From: Clostridia bacterium
GTDB lineage: Bacteria > Bacillota > Clostridia > Christensenellales > Aristaeellaceae
Length of the DNA stretch: 60,960 bases
Assembly: GCA_017524615.1 (NCBI GenBank)
Contig: JAFXVJ010000054.1
Span: 1-60,960 of the forward strand
Reading direction: 5' to 3'
A program made the translations under genes and the position numbers. The notes beneath the pieces were generated by a model. It saw nothing but the letters and a program-made list of their open reading frames with translations, was not told the DNA's origin and did not search any database. How positions within the stretch are numbered: position 1 is the stretch's first letter; the number at the start of each line of letters is the position of its first letter. Of this stretch, positions 6,234-14,339 are shown piece after piece.

Positions 6234-7544
6234 TTGGCAAAAACGGATCTGAAACGTCAGGCCATGATCACGGCATGCAGCGGCGCGCTGGTGCGCGGGA
6301 TGGGTTTTGCGCTGCGGCTGTGGATTTCCCGGGCGTTGGGGGCGGAGGCCGTGGGCGTCATGGAACTGGCGGCAGGTGCCCATGCGCTTGCCGTCACGCC
6401 GGGGGCGGCCGGCCTGCCAGGCGCGGTCAGCCGTCTGACGGCCAGGGCCGCCACGCCGTCGGAACGCGCGCAGGTACTGCGTGCCGGCCGAAAAATGGCG
6501 CTTGGCCTGGGATGCGTCCTTTCTCTTCTTTTCTTTCTCTTATCTCCTTGGATAAGCCGCTGGCTGGGCGATGAAAGAACGCTCCCCTCCCTTTGGCTGT
6601 ACGCGCCGTGCGCGCTGTTGATCGCCTTGTCCAGCGTTTACGACGGCTTTTGCTTCGGACAGGGAAAAGCCTTGCCCCCCGCCGTCAGTGAACTGACGGA
6701 ACAGATGATCCGCCTGGGCATCATTCTGAGCTTATCTTCTCTGATTCCCCGGGTCACTGTGGCCTGGCGCGCCGCGCTGCCCGCGATGGCGGCCATGATG
6801 GGAGAAACAGCGGGGCTGATCTCCGTTCGGCTGATGAGCGGTATTGAAAAAAAAACAAAAAAGCAGCGAACAGACGGCATTCTTCGATCAGCACTGTGGC
6901 GGCTGTCCCTTCCCTTGATGCTCAATCGCCTGTCGCATACCGGCCTGCACACCCTGTGCGGCGTAATCATTCCCATGCGTCTCATGGCGGGCGGCCTGGA
7001 TCACCGGGAGGCGCTGAGCCGCCTGGGCATGCTGAACGGCATGGTGATGCCGCTGATGTTCCTGCCGGGCCTGTTTTCCGGCGCTCTTTCCGCAGTGGGC
7101 GGTCCGGCAATGGCCCGCTGCCAGACCAGGAAGGCCGAAAACCGCCTGGCCCGGCGGATGCTCCTGTCGGCGTTTGGGGTGGGAATCGCCTGCGCCGGTT
7201 TGCTGTGCGTTCTGGCGCCGTTCCTGTCGATCCGGCTGTACCGGCTGCCGGAATTGGCGGATCTGATGCGGATCTGCTCTCCCATGGCCGTCCTGCTGCC
7301 CTTGCAGCAAGCCCTCAACGGGCTGATGACGGGCCTGGGGCTGCAAAAAAAATCGCTGACCGCCGGTTTGCTTGGAGCGGCGGCGACACTGCTGTGCACC
7401 TGGCAGTGGGTGCCCGCCGGTGGGATCATCGGCGCGGCCCACGCCTCCATGGTGGGCCATAGCCTGACGCTGTTTTGCTTATTCGTCAGTCTTTGGCTGC
7501 GCAATCGGAAATCATGTCAGGCGGACCGGGAAGCGGCCTGTTGA
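6234..7544 (+). CDS. MATE-type lipid/polysaccharide flippase (SpoVB/MurJ-like)
   Basis: A multi-pass membrane protein of about 436 residues with repeated hydrophobic helices and the opening pattern of the SpoVB/polysaccharide-exporter group (SGALVRGMGFALRLWISRALGAEAVGVMEL). It resembles stage V sporulation protein B and probably flips lipid-linked envelope precursors. The start is uncertain: TTG at 6234 has a GGGGG element 8 bases upstream and gives a natural N-terminus; ATG at 6177 adds 19 unlikely residues without an RBS. An A-run (6847-6861) is a possible slippage site, but the frame continues through it. Confidence 0.82.
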   Translation: MAKTDLKRQAMITACSGALVRGMGFALRLWISRALGAEAVGVMELAAGAHALAVTPGAAGLPGAVSRLTARAATPSERAQVLRAGRKMALGLGCVLSLLFFLLSPWISRWLGDERTLPSLWLYAPCALLIALSSVYDGFCFGQGKALPPAVSELTEQMIRLGIILSLSSLIPRVTVAWRAALPAMAAMMGETAGLISVRLMSGIEKKTKKQRTDGILRSALWRLSLPLMLNRLSHTGLHTLCGVIIPMRLMAGGLDHREALSRLGMLNGMVMPLMFLPGLFSGALSAVGGPAMARCQTRKAENRLARRMLLSAFGVGIACAGLLCVLAPFLSIRLYRLPELADLMRICSPMAVLLPLQQALNGLMTGLGLQKKSLTAGLLGAAATLLCTWQWVPAGGIIGAAHASMVGHSLTLFCLFVSLWLRNRKSCQADREAAC

Positions 7545-7552
7545 TTTGGGGA

Positions 7553-7581
7553 TGTACAATGCCTGGCGTCTGTGGTATAAT
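7553..7581 (+). promoter_or_regulatory. Promoter of the flavoprotein pair
   Basis: An extended -10 TGGTATAAT (TATAAT at 7576-7581) with a weak -35 TGTACA (7553-7558) at 17-base spacing. It leaves a leader of about 215 bases before the first gene; no riboswitch was recognised in the leader. Confidence 0.65.
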
Positions 7582-7796
7582 CTGCTTGTTATCGCCTATA
7601 AACAGAAAAAAACGGAAAAAGCGGAAAAAAAGGAAGCGGCGTTTTGCAGCCGGCATTTCCAGCCGGGCATGGCAGTACATCAAAGATCACGGGATGCGAT
7701 ACGGCAGCGAGGGACCGTGACGGTTCCTTCTGGGCGGAATGCGCATACTGCGCCTGATGAAACAGCAAAACGACGCGGAGCAAAGGAGAGAATGCT

Positions 7797-9257
7797 ATGT
7801 ATGACGTATTGATCATCGGTGGAGGGGTGATCGGCTGCGCGGTGGCGCGGAAGCTGTCCCAGTATCAGGGCAGATTCGCCGTGCTGGAACGGGCGGAGGA
7901 CGTGGCCGACGGCGCCAGCAAAGCGAACAGCGGCATCGTTCATGCCGGATTCGACGCGAAGCCGGGAACAAAAAAAGCGTATTATAACGTAAAAGGCGCA
8001 AAAATGTATGCGCAATTGGCAAAGGAATTAGGTGTTCCCTACGCCAACATCGGGGCCATGGTGCTGGGATTTTCGGAGGAGGATCGGGACATTCTGAAAA
8101 CGCTGCTGCGCCAGGGCATCGAAAACGGCGTGGATCAATTGCGCATCATCGAGCGGGAAGAGATCCTGGAAAAGGAGCCCAACGTCAATCCCCAGGCCGT
8201 GTGCGCCCTGGACGTGCCCACCAGCGCGGTGGTGAGTCCCTATGAAATGACGCTGGCCTTGGCCTATCATGCCGCGCAGAACGGCGTGGAATTCCTGTTG
8301 AACTGTCCGGTCACCCGGATCTATGAGGATCATGAGACGTGGCATGTGGAAACGCCGCGAGGCGTACTCGAAAGCCGGGCCATCGTCAATTGCGCGGGCG
8401 TGGGAGCGGCGGAATTGCACAACATGATTTCCGATGAGCATCTGGAAATCATTCCCCGCCGGGGTGAATACTATCTGCTGGATTCCACGGTGAAATGTCC
8501 CTTCAGCCGTACCATGTTCCAGGTGCCCGGAAAAATGGGCAAGGGCGTGCTCATTTCGCCCACGGCCCACGGAAACGCCCTGCTGGGCCCCTCCGCCGAG
8601 GATATTTCCGACGGGTATGACACAGCCACCACCCGCAAGGGCCTGGATTTCGTGATGGATAAGTGCCGGCTGACCTGGCCTGATGCGAACGTCCGTTCTG
8701 CTATTACCACGTTTGCCGGGGTGCGCGCCCATCCAGCCACCAATGATTTTCTCATCGGTGAAACGCACGGCGCGCCGGAGAACGCCTTTGAGGCCATCGG
8801 CATCGAAAGCCCCGGCCTGACCGCCGCGCCCGCCATCGGAGCAGACCTGGGCGAACAGGTAGCGGAGCATTTGAAGCTGCCTGACGCCAAATTCGTCAAG
8901 GCAGCCGTTCCCCTGCTCAAGCCCTTCGCCGCCATGACGGAGGAGGAACGCGCCGACGCCTGCCGCCGGGATCCCGAATACGGCCGTATTGTGTGCCGGT
9001 GCGAGGTGATCACCGAGGCGGAAATCCGGGATGCCATCCGCCGTCCGGTGGGCGCCCGGTCCATCGACGGGGTCAAGCGCCGCACCCGCGCCGGCATGGG
9101 CCGGTGCCAGGGAGGATTCTGCTCTCCCAGGGTGATGGAAATCCTGTGCGAGGAATTGCATTGCTCGCCTCTGGATATCACCAAATCCGGTGGGAACAGT
9201 CATTTGCTTGTGGGCACCCTGAACGATATTGCAAAGGAGGCGCAGGGCCATGATTGA
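7797..9257 (+). CDS. FAD-dependent oxidoreductase, GlpA-like, with BFD [2Fe-2S] domain
   Basis: This 486-residue protein has an N-terminal FAD-binding DAO fold (IIGGGVIGCAVARKLSQY, residues 5-22, then ANSGIVHAGFD). A C-terminal BFD-like domain carries four cysteines: CRCEV near residue 400 and GMGRCQGGFC near 437. The architecture is that of anaerobic glycerol-3-phosphate dehydrogenase subunit A or L-2-hydroxyglutarate oxidase homologues of Clostridia; the substrate is inferred, not proven. RBS AAAGGAGAG lies before the ATG at 7797. Eight bases overlap the next gene, so the two are co-translated as a heteromeric dehydrogenase. Confidence 0.88.
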   Translation: MYDVLIIGGGVIGCAVARKLSQYQGRFAVLERAEDVADGASKANSGIVHAGFDAKPGTKKAYYNVKGAKMYAQLAKELGVPYANIGAMVLGFSEEDRDILKTLLRQGIENGVDQLRIIEREEILEKEPNVNPQAVCALDVPTSAVVSPYEMTLALAYHAAQNGVEFLLNCPVTRIYEDHETWHVETPRGVLESRAIVNCAGVGAAELHNMISDEHLEIIPRRGEYYLLDSTVKCPFSRTMFQVPGKMGKGVLISPTAHGNALLGPSAEDISDGYDTATTRKGLDFVMDKCRLTWPDANVRSAITTFAGVRAHPATNDFLIGETHGAPENAFEAIGIESPGLTAAPAIGADLGEQVAEHLKLPDAKFVKAAVPLLKPFAAMTEEERADACRRDPEYGRIVCRCEVITEAEIRDAIRRPVGARSIDGVKRRTRAGMGRCQGGFCSPRVMEILCEELHCSPLDITKSGGNSHLLVGTLNDIAKEAQGHD

Positions 9258-10530
9258 TACGGTCGTTTCGGTGAATGTGCTGGTGATCGGCGCGGGCCCG
9301 GCGGGGCTGGCCGCCGCCATCGCCGCGAAAAAAGCGGGAGAAAACAGTCTGATCGTGCTGGAACGGGAAGATCAGCCGGGCGGTATCCTGCGTCAGTGCA
9401 TCCACAACGGGTTCGGTCTGCACCGGTTCAAGGAGGAGCTGACAGGCCCGGAATACGCCCAGCGCGACATCGACGCTGCCCGGGAATTGGATATTGATAT
9501 CCGTACCGGCGTGACGGTGCTGTCCGTGTCCCATGACCGGCGGGTCACCGCCGTCAGCCGGGAAAACGGGCTGCAGGTATTCCAGGCCAAGGCCATCGTG
9601 CTGGCTATGGGCTGCCGTGAACGTCCCCGGGGCGCGCTGGCCATCCCGGGCACCCGCTGCGCCGGCATTTACAGCGCCGGCACCGCGCAGAAATTCGTCA
9701 ATTTGGAGGGATACATGCCCGGCCGCCGGGTCGTGATCCTGGGGAGCGGCGATATCGGCCTGATCATGGCCAGGCGCATGACCCTGCAGGGCGCGAAGGT
9801 GCTGGCCTGTGTGGAGCTGATGCCCTATTCCAGCGGCCTGAACCGCAACATCGTGCAGTGCCTGCAGGATTACGGCATTCCTTTGTATCTCAGTCATACC
9901 GTCATTGATATTCACGGCCGGGACCGGCTGACCGGCGTTACGGTGGCCAAGGTGGACGAAAACCGCAGGCCCATTCCCGGCACGGAAATGGAATTTGACT
10001 GCGATACGCTGCTTCTGTCCGTCGGCCTGATCCCGGAAAACGAATTGAGCGCCGGGGCGGGCGTGGAGCTGTCGCGGGTCACCGGCGGCGCGGTGGTCAG
10101 CGATACCCTGGAAACCAGCATCCCCGGCGTGTTCGCCTGCGGCAACGTGCTGCACGTGCACGATCTTGTGGATCATGTGAGCAACGAATCCTTCCGGGCC
10201 GGCGAAATGGCCGCCCGCTACGCCCAGGGCGAGCGCCGCACAGGCCGCGAAATCCCCGTGCGGGACGGCAGGGGCGTCCGGGGCGTGGTTCCGCAAAAAC
10301 TGGTGCTGGACAGCGAAAACAAGGGCGTGGATCTCATGTTCCGCCCCGATCGGGTGTATCGGGATCATTACCTCACCGTCCGCGCCGACGGAAAGGTTCT
10401 GTCCTCCGTCCGCAAAATGATCCTGACCCCCGGCGAAATGGTGGTACAGCCGCTGAATGAGCAGCAACTGGCAATCTGTCGGGACGCGCAGGAAATCACC
10501 GTGTCCATTACGGAAGAAAAGGCGGTCTGA
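9250..10530 (+). CDS. FAD/NAD(P)-dependent oxidoreductase, GlpB-like partner
   Basis: A 426-residue pyridine-nucleotide-disulfide-type flavoprotein. The first dinucleotide motif is VIGAGPAGLAAAIAA near residues 13-27, the second is VVILGSGDIGLIMARR near 161-176, and the FAD end motif GVFACGNVLHVHD lies near 294-306. The C-terminal tail of about 90 residues (VRGVVPQKLVL ... MILTPGEMV) is usual for the partner of the GlpA-like protein. RBS AAAGGAGGCG precedes ATG 9250. In many Clostridia a DUF1667 gene and glycerol kinase follow; neither is present, as a repeat and terminator come next. Confidence 0.86.
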   Translation: MIDTVVSVNVLVIGAGPAGLAAAIAAKKAGENSLIVLEREDQPGGILRQCIHNGFGLHRFKEELTGPEYAQRDIDAARELDIDIRTGVTVLSVSHDRRVTAVSRENGLQVFQAKAIVLAMGCRERPRGALAIPGTRCAGIYSAGTAQKFVNLEGYMPGRRVVILGSGDIGLIMARRMTLQGAKVLACVELMPYSSGLNRNIVQCLQDYGIPLYLSHTVIDIHGRDRLTGVTVAKVDENRRPIPGTEMEFDCDTLLLSVGLIPENELSAGAGVELSRVTGGAVVSDTLETSIPGVFACGNVLHVHDLVDHVSNESFRAGEMAARYAQGERRTGREIPVRDGRGVRGVVPQKLVLDSENKGVDLMFRPDRVYRDHYLTVRADGKVLSSVRKMILTPGEMVVQPLNEQQLAICRDAQEITVSITEEKAV

Positions 10531-10557
10531 TCCTGTTTTTCAGGCTGAACACGATAA

Positions 10558-10912
10558 CGCCATGCGTGAATCGTAAAAACGAGAGACAGATCTTTCGATT
10601 CCGTTCCATTTTTTATACTATACTCAAATTAAAATAGCAAGTAAAAAAGTATAACGCTCCTGTCATCCCGAGCGGAGTGGAGCGAGAGCGGAACGAAGTC
10701 GAGGGATCTTTGAGAAACAGATTACTTCCAGCAGCATATTATCCAGTTTCCAGATCCCTCCGCTCAGCTTCGCTCTCGCTCCGCTTCGGTCGGGATGACA
10801 TTGTAACTTCGTCTATCTTCCTTGCCGATTTTATTTGAGGATTGTATTACTCAACTCCGCTCAGGATGACAGGAAAGCCCGTTTCTTTCTCCCGAACGCT
10901 CCGTAAAGAATC
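10558..10912. repeat. Truncated 'TGTCATCCC' family repeat interrupted by a second element
   Basis: The outer parts (10558-10614 and 10850-10912) match the elements at 40076-40290 and 49526-49776: ACAGATCTTT..TTCC on the left, then CTCCGCTCA and the GGAAAGCCCGTTTCTTTCT end block. They are separated by an inserted element at about 10615-10849. The left terminal repeat of the outer copy is missing. Confidence 0.75.
10615..10849. repeat. Nested palindromic element (MITE-like)
   Basis: The ends are imperfect inverted repeats: CTCAAATTAAAATAGCAAG (10623-10641) against CTTGCCGATTTTATTTGAG (10821-10839). Inside is a long palindrome from TGTCATCCCG (10661) to CGGGATGACA (10800) with arms of about 50 bases rich in AGCGGAG/GAGCGAGAGCG. 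It has no ORF. It appears inserted into the older repeat that flanks it. Confidence 0.72.
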
Positions 10913-10918
10913 AAAAAG

Positions 10919-10963
10919 AAGGACCCATGGGAAACAGCGATCGTTCTCCCATGGGTCCTTTTT
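10919..10963. terminator. Bidirectional terminator between the flavoprotein pair and dnaN
   Basis: A 14-bp perfect stem (AAGGACCCATGGGA / TCCCATGGGTCCTT) with a 14-base loop. A T-tract follows on the plus strand, and an A-run precedes it that gives a T-tract on the minus strand. It fits the convergent genes on either side. Confidence 0.88.
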
Positions 10964-11022
10964 CCGTTTATCCTGTGTCTGATAGCCCAGCGGGCCACAT
11001 CCTGAGCTCCCGGCTTTTTCTG

Positions 11023-12150
11023 TTACCGATTGAAAATGCGCACCGGCAGCACCAGGAAGGTGAATTCGTTGCCTTCAACGGGCTTGATCATGCAAGGGGA
11101 AACATTGCTGTTAAAGCACATGCAAATGCGTTCGTCGTCAATGTTGTGGATGATGTCCGTCAGATAACGTGAATTGAAGGCGATGGACAGCTCATTGCCC
11201 TCCATGTCGATATTCAGATCCTCATGCACATCCCCGCGCTCTGCATTGGCGGTCATCTCCATGCGGCCATCCGTCAGCAGCTTCAGATAGATCAGGTTAT
11301 TTTTTCCTTCCCGGGCCATCAGGGAGCAGCGGTCGATAGCGTCGGAAAGCGCGGAACGCATCACCATCACTTCAGTAGTCCAGGAGGAAGGCAGGATCTT
11401 CTGATAGTCAATGTATTCGCCGGTCAGCAGCGTGGCGTACACCTTGACCGATCCAAACGAGTACATGATGTGGGAGGAATTAAACGTGATCTGGCACGTA
11501 TCGTCGCTGTCCGGCAGCATTTTGCTCACTTCGCCCAGCGCCCTTCCCGGCACCACGGCGTGAATGTGGTCGCCGGATAAGCCGGCAGGCAGCTCGTTTT
11601 CCACTTCCATGCGCTGCATCGCCAGGCGGAATCCGTCCAGACCCACCAGCAGCGTTTCTTTTTCATACACTTCCATCAGCACGCCGGTCAGAATCTTCCG
11701 GCTTTCGTCCGTGGATACGGCAAAGAGCACCTTGCCCACCGCGTTCCGGAACCGGTCGCAGGGCATGCTCACGTGGTGATCTCCCGCCACATCCCGGATA
11801 TCCGGGAAATCCTCGGCTGCCATGCAGGCCATGGAAGTGTTGCTGCCTTGGCTGCGGATCTTGGCCCGCAGGCGCTCGTCCACCTGCACGTCCACCTCGC
11901 CCACAGGCTGCTTGCGCATCATTTCGGCGAACAGCTTGGCCGGCAGCAGGGCGCAGCCATCTTCCTCCACTTCGGCGCTCACCTGCGCCTTGATGGAGAT
12001 TTCACCGTCCGTGCAGGTCAGCATCAGCCCGTCATCGGTGGTTTCTACCAGCACGCCGTCATAGGCCTGCTTTACCGGCCGGGCCGATACCGCCCGGATC
12101 ACCATGCCCAGCCCGAAATTCATTTCATCTGTCTGCACTCGAAAATGCAT
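11023..12150 (-). CDS. dnaN: DNA polymerase III beta subunit (sliding clamp)
   Basis: The 375-residue ring-forming clamp has the three-domain repeat, opening MHFRVQTDEMNFGLGMVIRAV and ending with the normal short, hydrophobic C-terminus (FLVLPVRIFNR). It tethers PolC, encoded at 20.6 kb, to DNA. The start ATG at 12150 has AAGGA nine bases upstream; an ATG at 12159 would add three residues with almost no spacing to the RBS. dnaA is not upstream. Instead there is a 540-base region with DnaA boxes, then a phosphatase gene. Confidence 0.95.
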   Translation of the reverse strand: MHFRVQTDEMNFGLGMVIRAVSARPVKQAYDGVLVETTDDGLMLTCTDGEISIKAQVSAEVEEDGCALLPAKLFAEMMRKQPVGEVDVQVDERLRAKIRSQGSNTSMACMAAEDFPDIRDVAGDHHVSMPCDRFRNAVGKVLFAVSTDESRKILTGVLMEVYEKETLLVGLDGFRLAMQRMEVENELPAGLSGDHIHAVVPGRALGEVSKMLPDSDDTCQITFNSSHIMYSFGSVKVYATLLTGEYIDYQKILPSSWTTEVMVMRSALSDAIDRCSLMAREGKNNLIYLKLLTDGRMEMTANAERGDVHEDLNIDMEGNELSIAFNSRYLTDIIHNIDDERICMCFNSNVSPCMIKPVEGNEFTFLVLPVRIFNR

Positions 12151-12159
12151 TGTCAACAT

Positions 12160-12689
12160 TCCTTTCCTTGCGCGCGGCGCGTCCTGCCCCGTCGTAGTAG
12201 TTATATATGCTTAGTAGTATTAGTAGTATCTGTGGAAAAGTGAATAACTGCGAAAAAACAGGGAATGGCTGGGAAAGCCGCGTTTTTTGCATGGGAAAAC
12301 CATGTGGATAAAATGGGATCATGGTGGAAAATGCACCCAACATTTTGGGATACCGCATATTTTCAGCGCGCTCTGACGGATGCCGCACTTCCGCACTTTT
12401 CCATTTTCTCATATTTTTGAAAAAAAATCAAGTGCGCGTTCTCCGAATGAAGCAGGGGGCTTGTTCCCGTTCGATCCGTCAGTGGGCGGATCCCGCTTTT
12501 CCACATTTTCCACATTTGCGCATTTCCTCGCGCTGAGGAAAAACAAATCCAGAGGGGACAAGGGTTCCCGATTGAAATCCAGGAAACTATGCCGGCTTTA
12601 TCCACAAAACCGGCCCAATTATCCACAGGGCGGCTTAAACGCGGCATCGCAGGGATGCCGGGCGGGCGTTTCGCGCGCTGCTCCAGGCC
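12160..12689. other. oriC-like region with DnaA boxes, no gene
   Basis: This 530-base gap upstream of dnaN holds perfect DnaA boxes TTATCCACA at 12598-12606 and 12619-12627 and an inverted one (TGTGGATAA) at 12303-12311. Near-consensus copies are a tandem TTTTCCACA pair (12497-12514) and TGTGGAAAA (12231-12239). An AT-rich tract lies at 12402-12431 and a TAG-repeat unwinding-type motif at 12194-12228. The layout resembles the B. subtilis dnaA-dnaN intergenic origin half. Confidence 0.75.
12194..12228 (-). promoter_or_regulatory. DnaA-trio-like repeat and unwinding element
   Basis: On the minus strand a DnaA-box-like TTTTCCACA (12239-12231) is followed by GA, then a duplicated 9-mer of ACT/TAC triplets (TACTACTAA twice, 12228-12211), then AT-rich GCATATATAAC and a further ACTACTAC. 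Box, short spacer, repeated CTA/TAC triplets and AT-rich DNA is the arrangement described for the B. subtilis basal unwinding system. Confidence 0.6.
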
Positions 12690-13409
12690 TTATCTGCTGC
12701 TTTCAAGCAGAATCCTCTCGGCGTTATCGTGGGTTAGGGCGCGGGCAAGGTCCTCGCCGTACTCTTCCGTCAGCTTTTCACAGGCGGCCTTGAGCTTATT
12801 GCTTCGGCCGGGCAGGTCATGCGAATCGGTGGATACGAAATCCACCAGCCCTTCACTGAAGATTTTATGCAGGTACCGTTCCCGGAAAAACTTATGCTTG
12901 CGCACCACGGTGCCGGCATTGACCTGGATCAGCGCGTTGCAGCTTCTGCGCAGCTGGGAAAGCTGGGCCGGCTTTTTGATGCTGTCATACCGTTCCACAT
13001 GCGCAACCACCGGCACATAGCCCGCGGAAGCAATGCTTTCCACGGATCGCAGGATATAATCGAAGGAATCGTCCGGGGAAAACTCCACCAGGGCATACTG
13101 GGTGTTGGCCAGGGTAGGCACCCGCCCTTCCCGCAGCAGGCGGGGGGTATGCTGGGTATACAGGATTTCCGATCCGGTATACAGGCGAATCTGTATATCC
13201 TCCTTTTCCATCCAGGCGCGGGTTTCCTCCAGGTGCGCGGCATAATCCTCATAAGGAAAGGGCACCTGGCCGGGGGTGATATGGGGGGTGGTGATGATGG
13301 CTTCCACGTCGTTGGCCACTGCCTCCCGCAGCATTTTGACGGTGCTTTCAAAGGAACGGGCGCCGTCGTCAATGCCGTAAATCAGATGGTGGTGCATATC
13401 GATCATCAT
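12690..13409 (-). CDS. CpsB/YwqE-type tyrosine-protein phosphatase (PHP family)
   Basis: The 239-residue metal-dependent PHP phosphatase opens with MIDMHHHLIYGIDDGA (the metal-binding H-x-H and D). TPHIT lies near residue 41, SEIL near 79, VVAHVERY near 135 and the final STDSHD near 193, all metal-ligand motifs of the CpsB/Wzb-like family. These enzymes dephosphorylate bacterial tyrosine kinases that control capsule or exopolysaccharide export. No kinase or capsule genes are nearby, so its partner lies elsewhere. It sits where dnaA would be expected next to dnaN. Confidence 0.9.
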   Translation of the reverse strand: MMIDMHHHLIYGIDDGARSFESTVKMLREAVANDVEAIITTPHITPGQVPFPYEDYAAHLEETRAWMEKEDIQIRLYTGSEILYTQHTPRLLREGRVPTLANTQYALVEFSPDDSFDYILRSVESIASAGYVPVVAHVERYDSIKKPAQLSQLRRSCNALIQVNAGTVVRKHKFFRERYLHKIFSEGLVDFVSTDSHDLPGRSNKLKAACEKLTEEYGEDLARALTHDNAERILLESSR

Positions 13410-13465
13410 AGGCGGGTATCTTCCTCTTTTCAGCTTTGGTGGACGCAGGATTGAACGTCGTCCTC

Positions 13466-13494
13466 ATTATATCTGTCCGCGGGAAAAATGTCCA
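13466..13494 (-). promoter_or_regulatory. Promoter of the PHP phosphatase gene
   Basis: On the minus strand: TGGACA (13494-13489), 17-base spacer, perfect TATAAT (13471-13466), about 57 bases before the start codon. Confidence 0.75.
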
Positions 13495-13646
13495 CATTTT
13501 TTCCGATTTTTCAGTGAGGAACGCCGGAAAGGGAAAGCCGCGCCGCTCGTTTGTCTCCGGTTGCGCCCCGCGGGGATCTATGATAAAATAACGCCGGAGC
13601 CCTCCTTGCGGGAGGGCCGACGCGACATGAAAGAGGAGAGGAAACG

Positions 13647-14204
13647 ATGAGTGGATCCAGCGGCCCGTGTGTGGTGTGTCTGGGCTTTTTCGACGGGGTG
13701 CATCGGGGACACCTGGCGCTGCTCCAGGCCGCCCGGCGGGAGGCCGACAGGCTGGGGCTGCCGGTGTGCGCGCACACGTTTGACCGGGCGCCGGGTGAAA
13801 AAGGAGCGGAACTGACCACCCTCCGGGAGCGGGAGGCGCTGCTGCGGGCAGCGGGCGCGGACCGGGTGGAGGTCAGCGCCTTTGACGAAGCCATGCGCCG
13901 CACCAGCGGGGAAGATTTTTTCCGCAGGGTGGTGATGGAAAAGCTGCATGCCGTTCACGTGGTGTGCGGCGATGACCACCGCTTCGGCTATCAGGGAAAA
14001 TGCGGGGTTCGGGAATTGCGCGCGCTGTGCGACGAGGCTGGGATCGGGCTGACGGTGGTGCCGCCGGTGACGCTGGAAAACGGGCGCCGGGTGTCCAGTT
14101 CCGCCGTGCGGGAGGCACTCACAGTGGGCGATATCGCATCGGTCCGGGACATGCTGGGGCGGGAGCCATCCGCCCGGATGCTGGCCCTTTTCAATACGCC
14201 GTGA
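13647..14204 (+). CDS. FAD synthetase family protein (RibF nucleotidyltransferase domain only)
   Basis: This 185-residue protein carries the adenylyltransferase signature CLGFFDGVHRGHLALLQ (residues 10-26), VCGDDHRFGYQGKCGV near 110 and VSSSAVREALTVGD near 150, corresponding to RibF motifs. Bacterial RibF is normally bifunctional (about 310 residues) with a C-terminal riboflavin kinase. Here the protein stops at the end of the first domain, and no kinase reading frame follows. It may transfer AMP to FMN alone or have a changed substrate. RBS AGAGGAGAGG lies before the ATG at 13647. Confidence 0.82.
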   Translation: MSGSSGPCVVCLGFFDGVHRGHLALLQAARREADRLGLPVCAHTFDRAPGEKGAELTTLREREALLRAAGADRVEVSAFDEAMRRTSGEDFFRRVVMEKLHAVHVVCGDDHRFGYQGKCGVRELRALCDEAGIGLTVVPPVTLENGRRVSSSAVREALTVGDIASVRDMLGREPSARMLALFNTP

Positions 14205-14277
14205 GCGTGCATGCGCGCGAATGCCGCCAAAGGCCGGACGAATCCGCGGCCGGCGGCCAAAAACGTGCAACAAACGC

Positions 14278-14306
14278 TTGCTATATCGGGCAAAACAGAG
14301 TAAAAT
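14278..14306 (+). promoter_or_regulatory. Promoter of the frr-uppS-cdsA operon
   Basis: TTGCTA (14278-14283), 17-base spacer, TAAAAT (14301-14306), 33 bases before the frr start. Confidence 0.7.
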
Positions 14307-14339
14307 AGACACAAAGATGATACGAACGGAGGTATGACC

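Noticed and set aside
6847-6861. A-run in the flippase gene as a frameshift
   Set aside because: The reading frame runs through it without interruption and the protein keeps its membrane-helix pattern on both sides.
7797-10467. Long minus-strand open frames opposite the flavoprotein genes and other GC-rich genes
   Set aside because: They lack RBSs and family motifs and mirror the codon structure of the plus-strand genes; typical GC-rich shadow frames. The same holds for the large plus-strand frames opposite rpoB and rpoC.
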